Shown in pieces: positions 14,577 to 14,814 of a stretch of DNA of 14,814 nt; the first letter of the stretch is position 1; every line of letters starts with the position of its first letter. The notes under the pieces were generated by a model. That model was not told the origin of the DNA. It made no database searches and saw only the letters and a list, made by a program, of their open reading frames with translations. Origin of the DNA: an uncultured Oscillibacter sp. (lineage in GTDB: Bacteria > Bacillota > Clostridia > Oscillospirales > Oscillospiraceae); assembly GCF_900546705.1 (NCBI RefSeq), contig NZ_URDP01000046.1:1-14814 (forward strand), written 5' to 3'. The translations under genes and the position numbers were made by a program.

Positions 14577-14814
14577 ATGGACTTTGAAGCGATCAAAGCG
14601 GCGGCGGAAGGCTACAAGGCGGACATGAGCCGCTTCCTGCGGGACATGATCTCCCACCCCAGCGAAAGCTGCCAGGAGAAAGAAGTCGTCCACTGCATCA
14701 AGGCCGAGATGGAGAAGCTGGGCTATGACAAGGTGGAAATCGACGGCCTGGGCAATGTCATCGGCTGGATGGGCGAGGGCGACAAGATCATCGCCATCGA
14801 CTCCCACATCGACA
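14577..14814 (+). CDS. ygeY: YgeY-like M20-family metallohydrolase, N-terminal part only
   Basis: The first 79 residues are in the window; the rest lies beyond its end. The opening (FLRDMISHPSESCQEKEVV, then YDKVEIDGLGNVIGWMGEG) and the closing IIAIDSHID match the YgeY family, M20 peptidase-like enzymes linked to selenium-dependent purine or amino-acid catabolism clusters (ssnA, hydA, ygeW). SHID (76-79) holds the first zinc ligand pair, His77 and Asp79. CGGAGGG lies eight bases before the ATG. The divergent regulator suggests substrate-controlled expression of a catabolic operon that continues past 14814. Other M20 deacylases (ArgE, DapE, PepT-like) begin differently but cannot be fully excluded from 79 residues. 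Confidence 0.8.
   Translation, partial: MDFEAIKAAAEGYKADMSRFLRDMISHPSESCQEKEVVHCIKAEMEKLGYDKVEIDGLGNVIGWMGEGDKIIAIDSHID

Overview
The window looks like chromosomal DNA from a GC-rich clostridial Firmicute, probably an Oscillospiraceae-type gut bacterium (inference). The reasons are the gene order rpmG-secE-nusG-rplK-rplA then rplJ-rplL, AGGAGG ribosome binding sites, clear TTGACA/TATAAT-type promoters, a DUF1292 protein, a DUF4179 anti-sigma protein, and the start of a YgeY-type hydrolase. I see no insertion sequence, prophage, CRISPR array, rRNA or tRNA.

Layout. 1-1472 (-) is the N-terminal two thirds of a class A penicillin-binding protein. 1769-2062 (+) encodes a small acidic DUF1292 protein. 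2196-2432 holds no protein gene but folds into a large multi-branched RNA with a pseudoknot, most like the raiA-motif non-coding RNA. It is followed at once by a strong promoter and a membrane-anchored PrsA/SurA-like parvulin foldase (2533-4095). Then come tcdA (tRNA ct6A dehydratase) and a DUF554 membrane protein. A bidirectional terminator separates these from a leftward ECF sigma / anti-sigma pair (5699-7201) and a leftward YfcC-family transporter (7321-8727).

8824-12271 (-) is the ribosomal-protein/transcription cluster. rpmG-secE-nusG-rplK-rplA run from one promoter at 12416-12444. rplJ-rplL run from a perfect-consensus promoter at 9932-9960, through an L10 leader that ends in a terminator-like attenuator. 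Two GUGGGAGG boxes, in front of rplK and rplA, resemble the L1-binding part of 23S rRNA. ruvX (12571-12990, +) diverges from this cluster and converges on a purine phosphoribosyltransferase (13047-13607, -). Last, a YheO/DauR-like regulator (-) diverges from the first 79 codons of a ygeY-like M20 hydrolase (+), with face-to-face promoters and an inverted repeat between them.

Working together: most genes serve growth and the envelope, namely wall synthesis (PBP), folding of exported proteins (PrsA-like), protein secretion (SecE), transcription elongation (NusG) and translation (L33, L11, L1, L10, L7/L12, TcdA, RuvX). The sigma/anti-sigma pair and the regulator-hydrolase pair are local control units. 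The strongest candidates for new biology are the structured RNA at 2196-2432, the leader RNAs of the ribosomal operons, and the odd start of the YheO-like regulator.
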